Shown: piece after piece, positions 31,761 to 43,252 of the stretch
How positions within the stretch are numbered: position 1 is the first letter of the stretch
How the letters are laid out: each line of letters begins with the position of its first letter
Origin: Planoprotostelium fungivorum
Taxonomy: Eukaryota > Evosea > Variosea > Cavosteliida > Cavosteliaceae
Assembly: GCA_003024175.1 (NCBI GenBank)
Contig: MDYQ01000007.1
Coordinates: 405,818-469,817, forward strand
Direction of reading: 5' to 3'
Length of the DNA stretch: 64,000 nt
The notes under the pieces: generated by a model
Told to the model about the DNA's origin: nothing
The model's database searches: none
What the model saw: only the letters and a program-made list of their open reading frames with translations
Made by a program: the position numbers and the translations under genes

Positions 31761-33962
31761 ATGAGGTGATGTATATACGTATAATCTTGTACATTAAAAG
31801 GTGATAGCAAACATCCACACTTGAGTAAATTGGGAGAGATCCTCCACATCCACAAACACGAAGAACAAACAACAGTCTTAGAAGATACAAGCACTGGCAG
31901 CAAGGTCCACGTAGTATTTGCCGAGGACGTGAGTTTCTTCTCGTCTTGAAGACACTAACACTCTCTCCGAAGACTGTGCAGAGAGTGCCAAATGCCTCCG
32001 CGCACGATGCGAACAGTCCTTCCGTTGAGAGAGCTCGTTTTGCCGCTCAACCAGGTTTTGCTCTTCGACCTTCCCTTTCAAATCCTAACCAACACTTAGA
32101 ATTATCCGACTTCTCTTCCTCACGAACCGTCGATTTCGTGAGTCACCTCTTCACTGTCGAATTAATGGAGTACCTAGGACGAAGATTACCTGGAAGACAT
32201 TCACAACAGTCAGAGACTCGACATTGGCTCTGATTCTTCCAAGTATGACGATTATATGCCACCCACTATGTCCAAACCCTCGGGAGCCGTCAAGGTGAGA
32301 GTAGGGCACACAATGAGCCTCCACTGATTCGTCACAGCTCGACGTGAGGAGAGTTCGAATCTTATACAACCCCATGTCTGGAGCCAAGAAGGGAGAAGCT
32401 TTTGCCNCTTCTCTTCCTCACGAACCGTCGATTTCGTGAGTCACCTCTTCACTGTCGAATTAATGGAGTACCTAGGAAGAAGATTACCTGGAAGACATTC
32501 ACAACAGTCAGAGACTCGACATTGGCTCTGATTCTTCCAAGTTTGACGATTACATGCCACCCACCATGTCCAAACCCTCGGGAGCCGTCAAGGTGAGAGT
32601 AGGGCACACTGAGCCTCCGCTGAATTGTCACAGATCGACGTGAGGAGAGTTCGAATCTTATACAACCCCATGTCTGGAGCCAAGAAGGGAGAAGCTTTTG
32701 CCAAGGAATCCAAGATCGTCCTCGAGGCCAACGGCATCCAGGTGAAGCGATCTCTCTCTGTGTGACTGATGGAGTAGGTTGACATGGTGCCCCTGGAGAG
32801 AAAAGGTCACGGAGAGGAACTGTGCGAGACCATGTCCGTCGAGGGCATAGACGTCGTGTGCTGTCTGGTGAGTCGAGAGCCTGAGATGAGGCTGAAGAGA
32901 TCAGGGAGGTGATGGAACGTTCCACGAGTGTGTCAATGGCTACATGAAGAGACAAGACGACGCCAGACTGCGTGTCCCACTGGCCGTACTGCCTGGTGGT
33001 ACCGGTAACTCCTTTGCCCTGGAGTTATCCGGCAGCACGAAATTGAAGGTTGCCCTCGAGCACATCATGAGAGGTCTCGCCGCTCCCATCGACATCGGAG
33101 AGGTGAAGAACATGTTAATCATGTCGTTCTGAAGGGAACAGATGTACTTCCCCACGGACAACAGCAAGATCTACTCGTTCAACAGTCTCCACTGGGGTAT
33201 GGCTTCCAAGGTGAATGTCACCGCAGAGAAGCTGAGATGGATGGGAAAGGCCATTCGATACACCACCGCTGCCCTTGTGGAGTTACTGAAGGGAACGAAG
33301 ACGTTGGCCATCATCGAGGGTATCGGTGCAGGTGAGGGAGATGAGAGGAATGTCATCTCATCCTTTCAGACGGAAAGAGATTCGAGCTGAGAGACGAGTT
33401 CTCCGTGTGCATTGCCAATCTCATTCAAACGGCGGCCAAGGGAATGAAGTTGGCCCCCGATGCCAAATTGAACGACGGTCTCATCGATGTCATTCTCATT
33501 CGCTCCAGCCACACTGGTGATCTCGCCAAGGTGATCTTCTCTTCCTCTCTGTCTTTGTGCATCACTCTATCCATCTATAGTATAGTATAGGGTTTCATCT
33601 ATAGTCGAGTATAGAGCTTCATCTACATCTGTACAACAATGATTCTCTTACTGAATGATGTGAAGGTGTTCAAGAAGTTTTACGATGGAACCCACAAGGA
33701 ATTAGAGTTTGTGGACTACATCCAATGCAAGAGTTTCTCCATCATTCCCTTCCAGAAGGACGATCCCACTCTCATCTCGGAAGAGTCAGATCCTCAGGTC
33801 AGTCGATGTCATTCCATCTCTGCCTCTACTTTGATGATTCGTCAAGGCTGTATCTCACCCGTGTAGGTCTCCGAAGAAATTCTGGACATCGATGGAGAGC
33901 TGAAGGGTATCACCCCTTTCAAGTGTACTGTTCTCCAGAAATCTCTCGCTGTCATCGTCTAG
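31761..33962 (+). CDS. sphk: Sphingosine kinase-like lipid kinase (DAGK catalytic domain)
   Basis: Start inferred: ATG 31761, intron 31766-31807, then MSKHPHLSKLGEILHIHKHE and later DEDYLEDIHNSQRLDIGSDS. The catalytic part begins RRVRILYNPMSGAKKGEAFA and continues VPLERKGHGEELCETMSVEG, GGDGTFHECVNGYMK (GGDGT nucleotide loop, made by splicing), LAVLPGGTGNSFALELSG, then FNSLHWGMASKVN, KLNDGLIDVILIRSS and the C-terminal IDGELKGI. This is the layout of sphingosine/long-chain-base kinases, which make sphingosine-1-phosphate; ceramide or diacylglycerol as substrate is not excluded. Exons at 32110-32702 occur twice around the single N at 32407, with conservative changes (D/E, Y/F, L/I). I treat one copy as an assembly artefact. 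The stop is TAG 33960-33962. Confidence 0.85.
32110..32406. repeat. 297-bp near-identical direct copy, left of single N
   Basis: Begins cttctcttcctcacgaaccg and runs to the base before the N at 32407. It matches 32408-32702 with a 2-bp indel in an intron and scattered substitutions. Confidence 0.9.
32408..32702. repeat. 295-bp near-identical direct copy, right of single N
   Basis: Second copy of the sphingosine kinase segment; the frame continues downstream of it into the GGDGT exons. Confidence 0.9.
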
Positions 33963-34055
33963 TAAACCTCCTTTCTTCTCCTTTCTTTTCCTTCTCGTGT
34001 TTGTGGTTACGTAATGGATGTCTGAAATTGTAAATGGTCATTTACAGTTTCACAC

Positions 34056-35407
34056 ATGCATCAGGGATGTGGATGTGCGACGAAGGAAGACGACACAAAG
34101 AGTCTTCTACCAGAGGAATGCCCTTCGAACACAGACCAACAAGGAAGAGGTATTTGAATTGATAAGATCTAATCATCATCGGCTCTCAGGAACGATATGT
34201 CAAGGCTGTCCTGGACAAGAGACTTGTAAATCTGGTACTGGAGTTCAACCAGATGCTGCGAAGATAGCATTGAGAATGAATCCTATTTCTCACAAGGTGA
34301 TTCGATGATAACATCCTCGTTGTGTGAACGTCTGTAGATTCTAGTTCTGTCTGGCAAAGGAGGTAAGAGATGCGTCTCTCTCTCCCTTAATGCCTACAGG
34401 AGTTGGAAAGTCTACGGTAGCCACGCAGCTTTCCCTGGCTCTCAGTCGAAGGGGCAAGAAGGTAAGCGGAGGAGAGACTCAACAGTTGACGAAAGAAGGT
34501 TGGAATATTAGATGTTGACATCTGTGGGCCAAGTGTACCTCAGATCATGGGAGTCCCTCGAGGAGAGATCATCAACTCAAACTGGGGATGGCTTCCCGTC
34601 AAGTAAGAGACGATTGAGTCTCGTACGCTGACGATCTTCAGACATCCTGTACATCCCGTATCTGTCATGAGCGTAGGGTTTATGAATTCTACAGGTGAGA
34701 TCGATGGAAGTGAATCCACGAGAAGGTATGTAGGATGAACCTGAGACAGATCGTGCGGTGATATGGAGAGGCCCTAAGAAGACGAACTTGATCCGCCAAT
34801 TCTTATCCGAGACGTTCTGGTGAGATCGACTGTGCGAGAGCCAACTGATCGTGTGTAGGTCCAAATTAGATTATCTCCTCTTTGACACACCTCCAGGTGC
34901 ATTCGTTTGTCAGAATGTGACTGAAGAAGAGAAGGAACATCGGACGAGCACATCTCCGTTGTCTCTGCCCTGAAGAACAGCAATCCTGATGGAGCACTCA
35001 TCGTGACGACAGGTAACGGATTATCTCTGACTACAGTGGGGAAGGAAGTGAGTGAGCTATTGTGTTATGGATCTGAAGGAAAACAGATCACCTTCTGCAG
35101 GAAGATAGGGATACCCATACTGGGGATCATCGAGAACATGTCTTCCCTCGTCTGTCCTTGTTGTGATGAGCAGTCTGAGCTGTATCCATCAGATGCCTGT
35201 GCTTCGTTCGCAGAAAAGTTTGGTGTGCCCTTCCTTGGGAAGATACCACTGGACCAGGTGAGGGGAGAGGTGCGATCGAGTTGACAATCACAGAGAGTGA
35301 CGGTAGCTATGGACACAGGACAATGCCCTCATTGTGCTCACCCTGATTCTCCCACCGTGGCTGCTGTTGAACACATTCTCGACCGGATTACGGGCAATAA
35401 AAATTGA
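34056..35407 (+). CDS. nubp1: Cytosolic Fe-S cluster assembly factor NBP35/NUBP1
   Basis: A P-loop scaffold of the cytosolic iron-sulfur assembly pathway. MHQGCGCATKEDD opens an N-terminal cysteine region with ECPSN...ICQGCPGQETC, giving the CX12CX2CX5C ferredoxin-like set after splicing. The deviant Walker A is SGKGG|VGKSTVATQLS (split by an intron), followed by GILDVDICGPSVPQIMGV, DRAVIWRGPKKT, LDYLLFDTPPG and IPILGIIENMSSLVCPCCDE, which holds the bridging CX2C. It ends HPDSPTVAAVEHILDRITGN, TGA at 35405-35407. The N-terminal cluster distinguishes it from CFD1/NUBP2. All cysteines expected for function are present. Confidence 0.93.
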
Positions 35408-35774
35408 TTGAACAGAAGGATGTGTGAGATTGAGCGAAGAGAGAATGAGAGTGAAAGAAGGAAGAATGAGTGTGAAAGAAGGGAGAATGAGTGTGAAAGA
35501 GAATGAGATTGAAAGAGGAGAGAACGGGATATGAAAGAATGAATGAGAGTATGTGTCGACAACGTGTCGCCACGATGTTTTCAACAACAAATCGACCAGC
35601 GGAACACTGATATCAGCGTCGGAAGGTCACCCCGAAAGAGGAGAGAAGAGCGAATAAGAGGTCCTGAGACAGATAGGATCACACAAACTCTCCGACTCTC
35701 ATACTGCGATCGAGCAGCACGGTCCGATATAGACACCAGACACATCAAAACGGCAGAATAATACCCTTTCAAAC
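35408..35774. repeat. Intergenic low-complexity GA-rich repeats
   Basis: From about 35430 to 35530 the sequence is built of variants of gagtgtgaaagaagg (about 15 bp) in tandem. The remainder shows no gene. The minus-strand serine/leucine-rich frames here are products of the repeat. Confidence 0.7.
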
Positions 35775-38700
35775 ATGACTATGACCGCGGGGGACATTAT
35801 GAGCCTCTCGCGGTCAGCCGACGCTACTCGTCTGCAGGCACCTGTGGGAGGGAATAACAGCAGCAACATCCTTCAATTATGTATAGGTAGAAACAAAGAG
35901 ATCTCTGTTCTCTTGAATGAGATCTCTGAGGTTCAACATCAAGATTATTCTGTAGAGGTGGGCGTCTTCGGGATCATTCTGTCTTCCACATTCCGTTTCG
36001 TAAAAACGTCCTCAATGGGAGGGCACATCACCCCACCTATATGAACTCACGTCATGTGTTCACACTAACACCTGGCAGCTCCGGAAGAACAACGAGATCG
36101 TAACAAAGATGTTAGACCGACTCACCACGGATTATGGAGATGTGGATTATATACTGGATATATCTCAAGTAGAACCCCTGCTGAAACTCATCATGCACTA
36201 TCGAAAAAAGTTGGCCAAGTTTACGGAGAGGAGAGGTCTCGGGATCGCCATGCTTCAGACAAGGTATGTGTCTTTGTCCTTCTTCTCTTATTTCCTTCAG
36301 ATTCTTGAAAAAGATGGATGTTGCCTCCAATGCTGTCAGTCTCAAGTTAGCGGTGAGCAAGGATACGATTCCTCAGTAGATGGAATAGACATTCGAGACA
36401 TACATAGAAACAATGAATACAAGTATAGAAGATACAGATGAAGTAGAGAAGATAGGATAAAGTAAAGAAGATAGGATAAAGTAGAATATAGAGAAGGAGA
36501 AGAGATAGATGAAGTAGAGAAGAGATAGATGAAATAGAGAAGAGATAGACGAGGAATAGAAGAGATAGGATGAAAAAGAGAAGAACGATATAGAGAATAA
36601 GAGAATAGGTGAAAGTAGAGTGACCAGAACAGGAGATCGATCGACTGTTGAAGCAGACGGCATTAGATCGACTGAAAGAGAAGAGGAAGAACGTGTTCCA
36701 GGAGATGATGAAGGACATTCTGAAGGAGGACAACCAGGTGACACAATACCCTGGGAGAGCCAATTCGATCGTGCAGAGGGAGAGAGAGAAGCTGAAGAGT
36801 GCCATCGATCACAGCTCCATCAAGAGTAGTGAAGTGAGGATCAGACTGTCCAACGACAGCAGCATCATCAAGGGAGAGGAGAAGAAGAAGATGCTGGGAC
36901 ACCTCAGGCTGGGAGAGGTCATCGTCAGGCCACTCGTGGGAGATGGTGAAGGAGAGTGAGAGTGATCCACTGACCCCTTCAGTTCAACACAAGTTGATGT
37001 CCGGTGCGGGTAACGATGAGAGTGAGCATTCTTGCGAGGACTCTGCTTGTGGACAGACCATTTCCACTTATCCCATCGTACGCACTCCCGATCCTCAGAA
37101 TCCCGACAAGGTGAATACATTGACCTACATCCATCCATCTACATCACATCATCCATCTACATCATCCATCTACATCACATCATCCATCTACATCACATCA
37201 TCACATCATCGATCGAATCGAGTGCAGAGGAGAGCGTAGGATGACAAAAGACAGATGATCGAAGACAACCAAGGGCTACCCATCGCAGACAAATTCAGCG
37301 TGTATGTGTACGAGAATCGAGTGATACCGTGTGTGGCAGATGGGTGCGGAGGGAGAGATCCACCCAGAGAGGCAGCCACGAGAGCCTCTCGCATGTTCAC
37401 CGCCTTCATCTCTCGGTATCAGCATCAGATCAGACACGTGACGGACGCCGCTGACATCGTATTACAAGTGAGCATTCTCTCACAGTGGATGAGTGACCCC
37501 ATCAGGCTCTGCATGCAGCCCACGAATCGATCATGTACGAGAAGAACCCAGATCTAGAGGTGAGAGAGGGTGTCGTTCTCAGCTGAGTACGGCAGACGAT
37601 AGGACAGACGACCATCACGGGAGGGATTGTATTAGAAGTGGACCAAGAGTCAGACGAAAATGGTGAGGAGAGGGAAAGAGTGAGACTGAGTGGAACAGCA
37701 AGGGGCAGTGCGCCGTTCATCTTTGTCTGTGGGACGATCGGGGACTGCAAGGCATTCAGGATCTGTGGAAAGACGAAGAAGTGTACAGAGATCACCAAGG
37801 GAAACAGAGGCTCCATGAACGTCAGAGACCCTGGAGGCTCCATTGGATCTGACATCCCAGATCTGCGCAATCTCGTCATACACACTGTACTCTGTGACGA
37901 GGGAGATCTCATCGTTCTCTTGTCTGATGGTGTCCACGACAACCTCACTCCCAAGTCTGCCGGTCTTCATCCCTCCGATGTCAACATCCAGGCCCTCGAT
38001 GACGATTGGCAGAACGTTGCCTCCGATGAGTTCATCTCTTCTTACATGGAGCAGAAGCTCATGTCTATCGTAGATCCAACTCATGGTAATTCTCCATACT
38101 ACACATCACACTACATCTCACACCCTATCATATCATCCATGCCTGATGCATCACTCTGCACTTGTCAATATACATTACATACACCTCATACATCTCCACA
38201 ATCTATATACGTCAGTGTATAGAATGCATTCGTAAGGATGAAGAGAATGTAATGGAATGAAATAGATCGACCGCTGGATGTCAACGGATGCACACGAGGT
38301 CTGGTAGAGTTCTCTCGTGACCTGACAAGAGAGCTGAGTGAATTGTACGGACGACCCGGTAGATTCGATCCGAAATACGATTGGAGGAGGTGAGGTAGAG
38401 AGGGAAATGAAAGTGACATCAACAGGTACCCAGGAAAGGTGGACCACACGACCTGCCTCACCTTCCGTGTGGGTCTCAGAGGAAACACTTCCCGATCAGA
38501 GCGCAGTATGATCGAGAGACCCAAGAGGAGTGATTCTCTGTCGAAACTCACCATCGATGCGGATGATCCTTATCGTGACTTGTGGGACCTCAAGTATGGC
38601 TCTGGTGTAAGTCATTCCATCTATGCATTTCTATCTCGTGTTCCTTTCTCTCCACTGTTGATCTTATGAATGACATCCATCAGACACATGCTGTGGGATG

Positions 38701-39629
38701 GGAAGAGTTTGTGGCAAATCTGATGCCCAACGCGAGTGAAGCGGAGCAGAGTCAAGTGAAGAAGATCATAGGTGAGAGGGGAGATTGATCGTGACTGAAA
38801 CGACCAGATAACTCCAACACGAACGTGGTGACACAGTACAAGTTTATGGAATTCATGAATGGTTTCGGTCCACAAGAGAAGATGATCGAGAACGTCATGC
38901 TCATCGCTGGAGCCCCGTGGTTCCACGGATATCTATCGGGTGAGAGGGGAGAGAGAGAAATCATGACAGAGAGCAGGAGATGATTCGATGAGGCTTCTGG
39001 ACGGAGAACCACCGGGGACATATCTCATCCGATTCAGTGGATCCAGACCGGGACTGTTTGTGTTGGACTACATCACGAAAACAAACAAGGGAACACCCAG
39101 CTCAGTTCGGTTGACGGGAAGATCACACCAGAGTGGAGGAGGCTTCACGGCCCCCAGTAAGAACAAGACCATCCATTTCCCCACCATCCACGACATGGTC
39201 AAAGCTTATTCCGATCATGGTATCCTCAGCTCCCCTTATTCCTCCAAATTTGCCTCCGCGTGAGTGATTGATGCAGAACAAATGGATAAGAGATGTGAAC
39301 ATCCATACTGAGATGAAACAGACCGTGGTTCTGGGGGGACATCACCTCGGAGGAGTGTGTACGAAAGTTGATGGGAAAGCCCACGGGCACCTTCATGATC
39401 CGATTTTCAGCCAACGGCCACTATGCCGCCAGCTTCGTTATGAACACGGGTGCCGTGAGTAAAGGTCTCATCTACAAGACCCCCGGAGGTTTCCGCGTCG
39501 AGAACTCTCGCCAGGTGTGTTTGTACCACGCTCCTCCCCTGAACCATTCAGGAATTCCCCACGATGGAAGACATTGTCAAGGGATATCAAGCTTCTGGGG
39601 TGTTCACTCAACCTCTCACGCACGCATGA
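35775..39629 (+). CDS. PP2C-like phosphatase fused to two SH2 domains
   Basis: One gene by continuous exon joins. The N-terminal part (MTMTAGDIMSLSRSADATRL; helical region with ALDRLKEKRKNVFQEMMKDI) has no recognised family. PP2C-like domain, about 37030-38500: IVRTPDPQNPDK, MIEDNQGLPIADKF, VADGCGGRDPPREAATRAS, QTTITGGIVLEV, CGTIGDCKAFRI, LIVLLSDGVHDNL and KVDHTTCLTFRV, so the Asp/Gly metal-site motifs (ED, DG, GD, SDG, final D) are present. The same exon (about 38427-38609) runs into DPYRDLWDLKYGSG and, after an intron, an EF-hand-like helical segment (WEEFVANL, TQYKFMEFMNGFGP). SH2-1 (38900-39258: WFHGYLSGEEASRLL, TYLIRFSGS) and SH2-2 (39320-39629: WFWGDITSEECVRKL, TFMIRFSANG) follow. Both keep the phosphotyrosine-binding Arg. 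Predicted role: phosphatase targeted to phosphotyrosine proteins. Confidence 0.8.
37111..37205 (+). repeat. Simple repeat inside a PP2C-SH2 gene intron
   Basis: Variants of catccatctacatcacat fill most of the intron between the PDK and MIEDNQG exons. Confidence 0.75.
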
Positions 39630-39858
39630 TAATACAACCCATTGTTCTCAGAGCCCCTTTATTACGCCTCCACAGACGATCCATAAATGGGAAACAATTT
39701 GTCTACGTTTATTCGTTGTTCTGAACCCATGATGTCTTCACGATTGTCTACACACGTCGACGGCGACAGCGTGTAGACAGAGACTCAGGTCTGAGGTGAT
39801 GATGTTCAGCTGGTTCTGTCCGTTGAGGAATTCAACTTGACACGATCATCCATTAGAA

Positions 39859-41093
39859 ATGGCGAAACTTGTTCCTCTACATTTAGGTGTTTAGAAGAGA
39901 TCCATCCTTCTACTCCTCTAGCCGCATCTCTCAATCAACAATACTGATCTCCATAGAGTACCAAGTTTTGACACCGATTCCTTACAAACTATTGGTTCAA
40001 ACTGTTGAACCAGAACTGTTCGCAGTCGCTAACTTTCGAAACATGTTCTACATGTGGACAATCAAGGCGGAAGGTGATTGAGTTAGGGAAGCATCACATC
40101 GAAGAATAATCGGTTGATCAGGTTTGAAATCATCGAGTGAGGTTAAAGAGTCGGGGAAGAAGATCGAGCTCACATTTTTCATGGATGGATGTCCCAAAGC
40201 AACTGAGGTGAATTTCATTCGTGTTCTGGAGACTCAGACACGAAGCAGATCATTGAATTGTCTCAAGCCATTGAGCCGTTAGGAAGACCCGTGTTGTATA
40301 ACTTTGATGTCTTTGGAAGACAATACGAAGTGTTGGCATTCCGATACGTCAATCTGATCGGTGAGATACCAACTTGTGCTCTCGTTCACCTGGAACAGAG
40401 AATCGACGAGAGAGTGCTCGACCAGCCTTACCGATACCCTCCAGAGCTCCACCACCCAAGAGCGAATCAGCCAAACCGACTGATCCAAAGCCAGCACAGC
40501 AACAATCTCCACAGACGGGAGGCTTTCTGGTGAATTGTGAAACCCCCCCTGTGTCGTCCTTTGGTTTAACTGCCAAGATGCTCGTTGCACAGAATATCAG
40601 GCGGAACAACATGAGCAAGAGTTACGACGTAAGAGAGCGTGAGGGGATTCTACTGAAGAGAGCATAGGTACAACACGTGAACGTCTGCCACACGTGCAGA
40701 TCACCACTGGACAAAGCCAACACACCGAGCAAGAGGTGCTCCGTGTGCCCCAATGGCATCTGTAAAAAGTGCTTTGGGTCTGTGGTGAAACCCGAATGGC
40801 GTGCTGTATCGAGGTGATGGAACACTCTTTCTGTATGGACTGAACGATCCAGGATGCCGACCTGGTTGTGCCCAGTGTGTGAGGGAACTTGTGAGTGCAG
40901 GAGATGTGTGAAAAACAATCCATTGGTCAAGTGAATGATATGAGCGATGGTACTGTATTCACCGAGAGATAGGAGGAGGAAGACACACCACAAGGGCGAT
41001 GAGACAGATTCAGACTACGAAGACGAAGAACACAGTAAGAGTAATGGTGGAAACGCAAAGCAGCCAGCAGAAATGAACATACAATTCCATTAG
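39859..41093 (+). CDS. CXXC_R1 (CDCA7/JMJD-type) zinc-finger protein
   Basis: MAKLVPLHL joins across an intron to EYQVLTPIPYKLLVQTVEPE, then FAVANFRNMFYMWTIKAEG and LSQAIEPLGRPVLYNFDVFG, a region I do not recognise. A Pro/Lys/Gln-rich linker follows (PIPSRAPPPKSESAKPTDPK). The C-terminal cysteine cluster is VCHTCRSPLD, RCSVCPNGICKKCFG, then WLCPVCEGTCECRRC. The repeated CXXC pairs followed by a C-x-C-x2-C group match the zf-4CXXC_R1 domain of CDCA7 and some histone demethylases, linked in those proteins to chromatin and hemimethylated-DNA binding. An acidic tail (DETDSDYEDEE) ends NIQFH at 41093. A nuclear role is inferred from the domain only. Confidence 0.72.
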
Positions 41094-41175
41094 GAGACCT
41101 TGTACAGACGCATCGAATAAATAAACGGATAATGAGTGTAGATCTGTTATTCTAACTTGTAAAGTCAGTGTTGTG

Positions 41176-42381
41176 ATGGCGGATAAACGAGATCTGATCA
41201 CCGTCATCGGTGCTTGCAACGTAGATCTTATCACCTATGTCTCTAGATTTCCTAAACCAGGAGAGACCATACGTGGAGTCACTCACAAGAAAGGTAATAC
41301 CATGCATTGAGCGCTTGTCTGACATTCTCAGGGTTTGGTGGCAAAGGAGCAAATCAAGCAGTGCAGGCTGCGAAATTAGGTGCCTCAGTTGTGAGCCATT
41401 ATGTCTTGAGAAACCATCTGAAGCAGGACAGCACATGATTTCCAAATTAGGACAGGACGTGTATGCGTCAGAGACACGATCAAACTTTACGAAGAGTGGA
41501 GTCGATCACACAAAGGTCTTCACTTGCGCTGATCCTGAGATACCCAGTGGATTGGCACCCATCACAGTCGAAACAAGCACAGGTGACGATCAAATAGTTG
41601 ATCTCCACACTCAGAATCGACAGGGCAGAATTCGATCGTGATCATTGGAGGTGCCAACGATGAGCTGACAGTGGAAGAGATCGAGAGTTGCAGAGAGATC
41701 ATTCGAAGATCATCGTGGCTCGTGGTACAACTGGAGATTCCACAGGAGATGTCTCTCCAAGCAATGAGAATAGCCTCGGAGGAGAAGGTGCGTATCAGTC
41801 TCGGAGGGCGCGTGCTGAGAGGAATTAGACTAAAGTGTTGTTCAACCCCGCCCCCGGTGTCTCTGAACTGAGCCAAGGTGTGTCCCTCCGTGGCATTGAA
41901 GTTGATGATGACAGAGTTCTTCACCTTATCGGATTTGGTCGTTTTGAACGAGACCGAACTAGAACTGATCACCCAAAAGAAGGTGACGAATAGCCAGGAG
42001 GCAAAGCAAGTGGCACCCTACTTGATTCACTCCTTGTCAACCAAGGCTGCTGTGGTGACTCTGGGTGATTCACATACAAACGATTGTCCATACCATCACA
42101 TTGGACTCCATCTCTTGACTCATCATCTGTCAGGATCAGAAGGAGCTTTTTACATCTCAAAAGAAGAAAACTTTTCAGTTGAGGGAGTGAAAGTGGATCA
42201 AGTGGTGGACACTACGGGAGCTGGAGACAGTTTCATCGGCTCTCTCGTTTATTTCCTCTTCGTTGGCACAGACATCAGAAGAGCCCTACAAATGTCGAAC
42301 CAGATTGCTGCTTTGAGTGTGCAGTCCAAAGGAACTCAGTCGAGTTACCCTGATCGTTCTGTACTGAAGTCGTTGCAATAA
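41176..42381 (+). CDS. rbsK: Ribokinase
   Basis: Phosphorylates D-ribose to ribose 5-phosphate. ATG 41176 gives MADKRDLITVIGACNVDLIT and FPKPGETIRG; splicing adds GFGGKGANQAVQAAKLGASV (PfkB signature 1 with the substrate GGKGAN loop). Then come SKLGQDVYASETRSNFTKSG, a split IVIIGGAND, LFNPAPG, VVLNETELELIT, and the C-terminal VDTTGAGDSFIGSLVYFL (PfkB signature 2 with the catalytic Asp). It ends SYPDRSVLKSLQ at 42381. About five short introns interrupt the gene. All sugar- and ATP-site motifs of ribokinases are present and the length is normal. Confidence 0.94.
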
Positions 42382-42779
42382 ATGCACCGTTTGAAGAATC
42401 TGAACGTATACTGTCAGCCTATGTGACGTTGAACATCGATGATGCTTCGTTACTAGTATGGAAACCCATAATTCAAATTTTCCTTTATCCAATTCCCCCG
42501 ATGCCACCGGCCGTCTACACAATCAGATTATTAAAAACTTCTTTCCGATGAGTCGCCGTTACTGCTATCAATGCATACATCGGTGCTAGGAACGAAGGAG
42601 AGAACGGTCAACTCCCTAGAATTGTGCTGTATCACAAGGATAGACAATTAGATCACACATCTCAACACACACTCGAAAAATGAAAAGAAAAGCAAGATTT
42701 AGACCTAGACTGGGAACGGAAGTAAATTGTTTACTCTTATTCTACAAGACGGCAGAGATGATGATCTGATCAGATCACC
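42382..42779. other. Intergenic spacer
   Basis: No open frame of note, no tRNA-like box pair and no strong repeat seen; it likely contains the ribokinase 3' UTR and the POP5 promoter. Confidence 0.45.
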
Positions 42780-43252
42780 ATGGTCAGAATCAAACACAGG
42801 TACATCTTAGGAGAAGTCAAATCAGGCATCGATTTGAATAAGTCAGGAGAGAGAGGTTTCATCAATCTGGTCACACAGCAGATTCGCTTCTTTCATGGAG
42901 AGTATGGTGTTGGTGCCTTACAGCATGGTATGAGAGGTGTGTCAGAAATAGGCTTCATCACCTTCGTTGAGATGTTGAGCAGTGATCTATCTCAATCCTT
43001 CCACGGGAACGTTCTTGTTAAAGACAGCAAGGAGCTCATGTAGAGCTGTATGGAGCTCTCTCACCCTAACGAGAGAGCGTGGAAATCAGTCGGTTCAGAT
43101 CGTTGTTCTACACGTTTCAGGTGAGGCTACGATGCGTCGTATGTTTTTGATCAACACCAGGAACAATCAAGCAAGCGAAAGAAGCAGCCTTGCAGTACAA
43201 TCAAAATATTATCCTTGTGGAAGAAGAGGAGAAGGAAGAGGAGAATATTTAG
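42780..43252 (+). CDS. pop5: RNase P/MRP subunit POP5
   Basis: Three exons (42780-42927, 42983-43120, 43161-43252) join in phase to about 125 residues. MVRIKHRYILGEVKSGIDLN is the typical start, followed by FHGEYGVGALQHV, IYLNPSTGTFLLKTARSSCR, AVWSSLTLTRERGN, QIVVLHVSGTIKQAKEAALQ, and an acidic tail ending EEEENI. POP5/Rpp14-family proteins are 120-170 residues and are core subunits of RNase P (tRNA 5' processing) and RNase MRP (rRNA processing). The SGTIK(Q)A motif is made by the second splice. Confidence 0.9.

Noticed and set aside
31624-31903. Minus-strand hydrophobic frames between mevalonate kinase and sphingosine kinase
   Set aside because: No motif and no splice support; they overlap the inferred first exons of the sphingosine kinase gene.
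34056-34320. Assignment of the P-loop gene to CFD1/NUBP2
   Set aside because: The N-terminal four-cysteine ferredoxin-like set is present, which marks NBP35/NUBP1.
35288-35590. Minus-strand frames rich in HSFSLLS repeats
   Set aside because: Produced by the GA-rich tandem repeat after the NBP35 stop, not by a gene.
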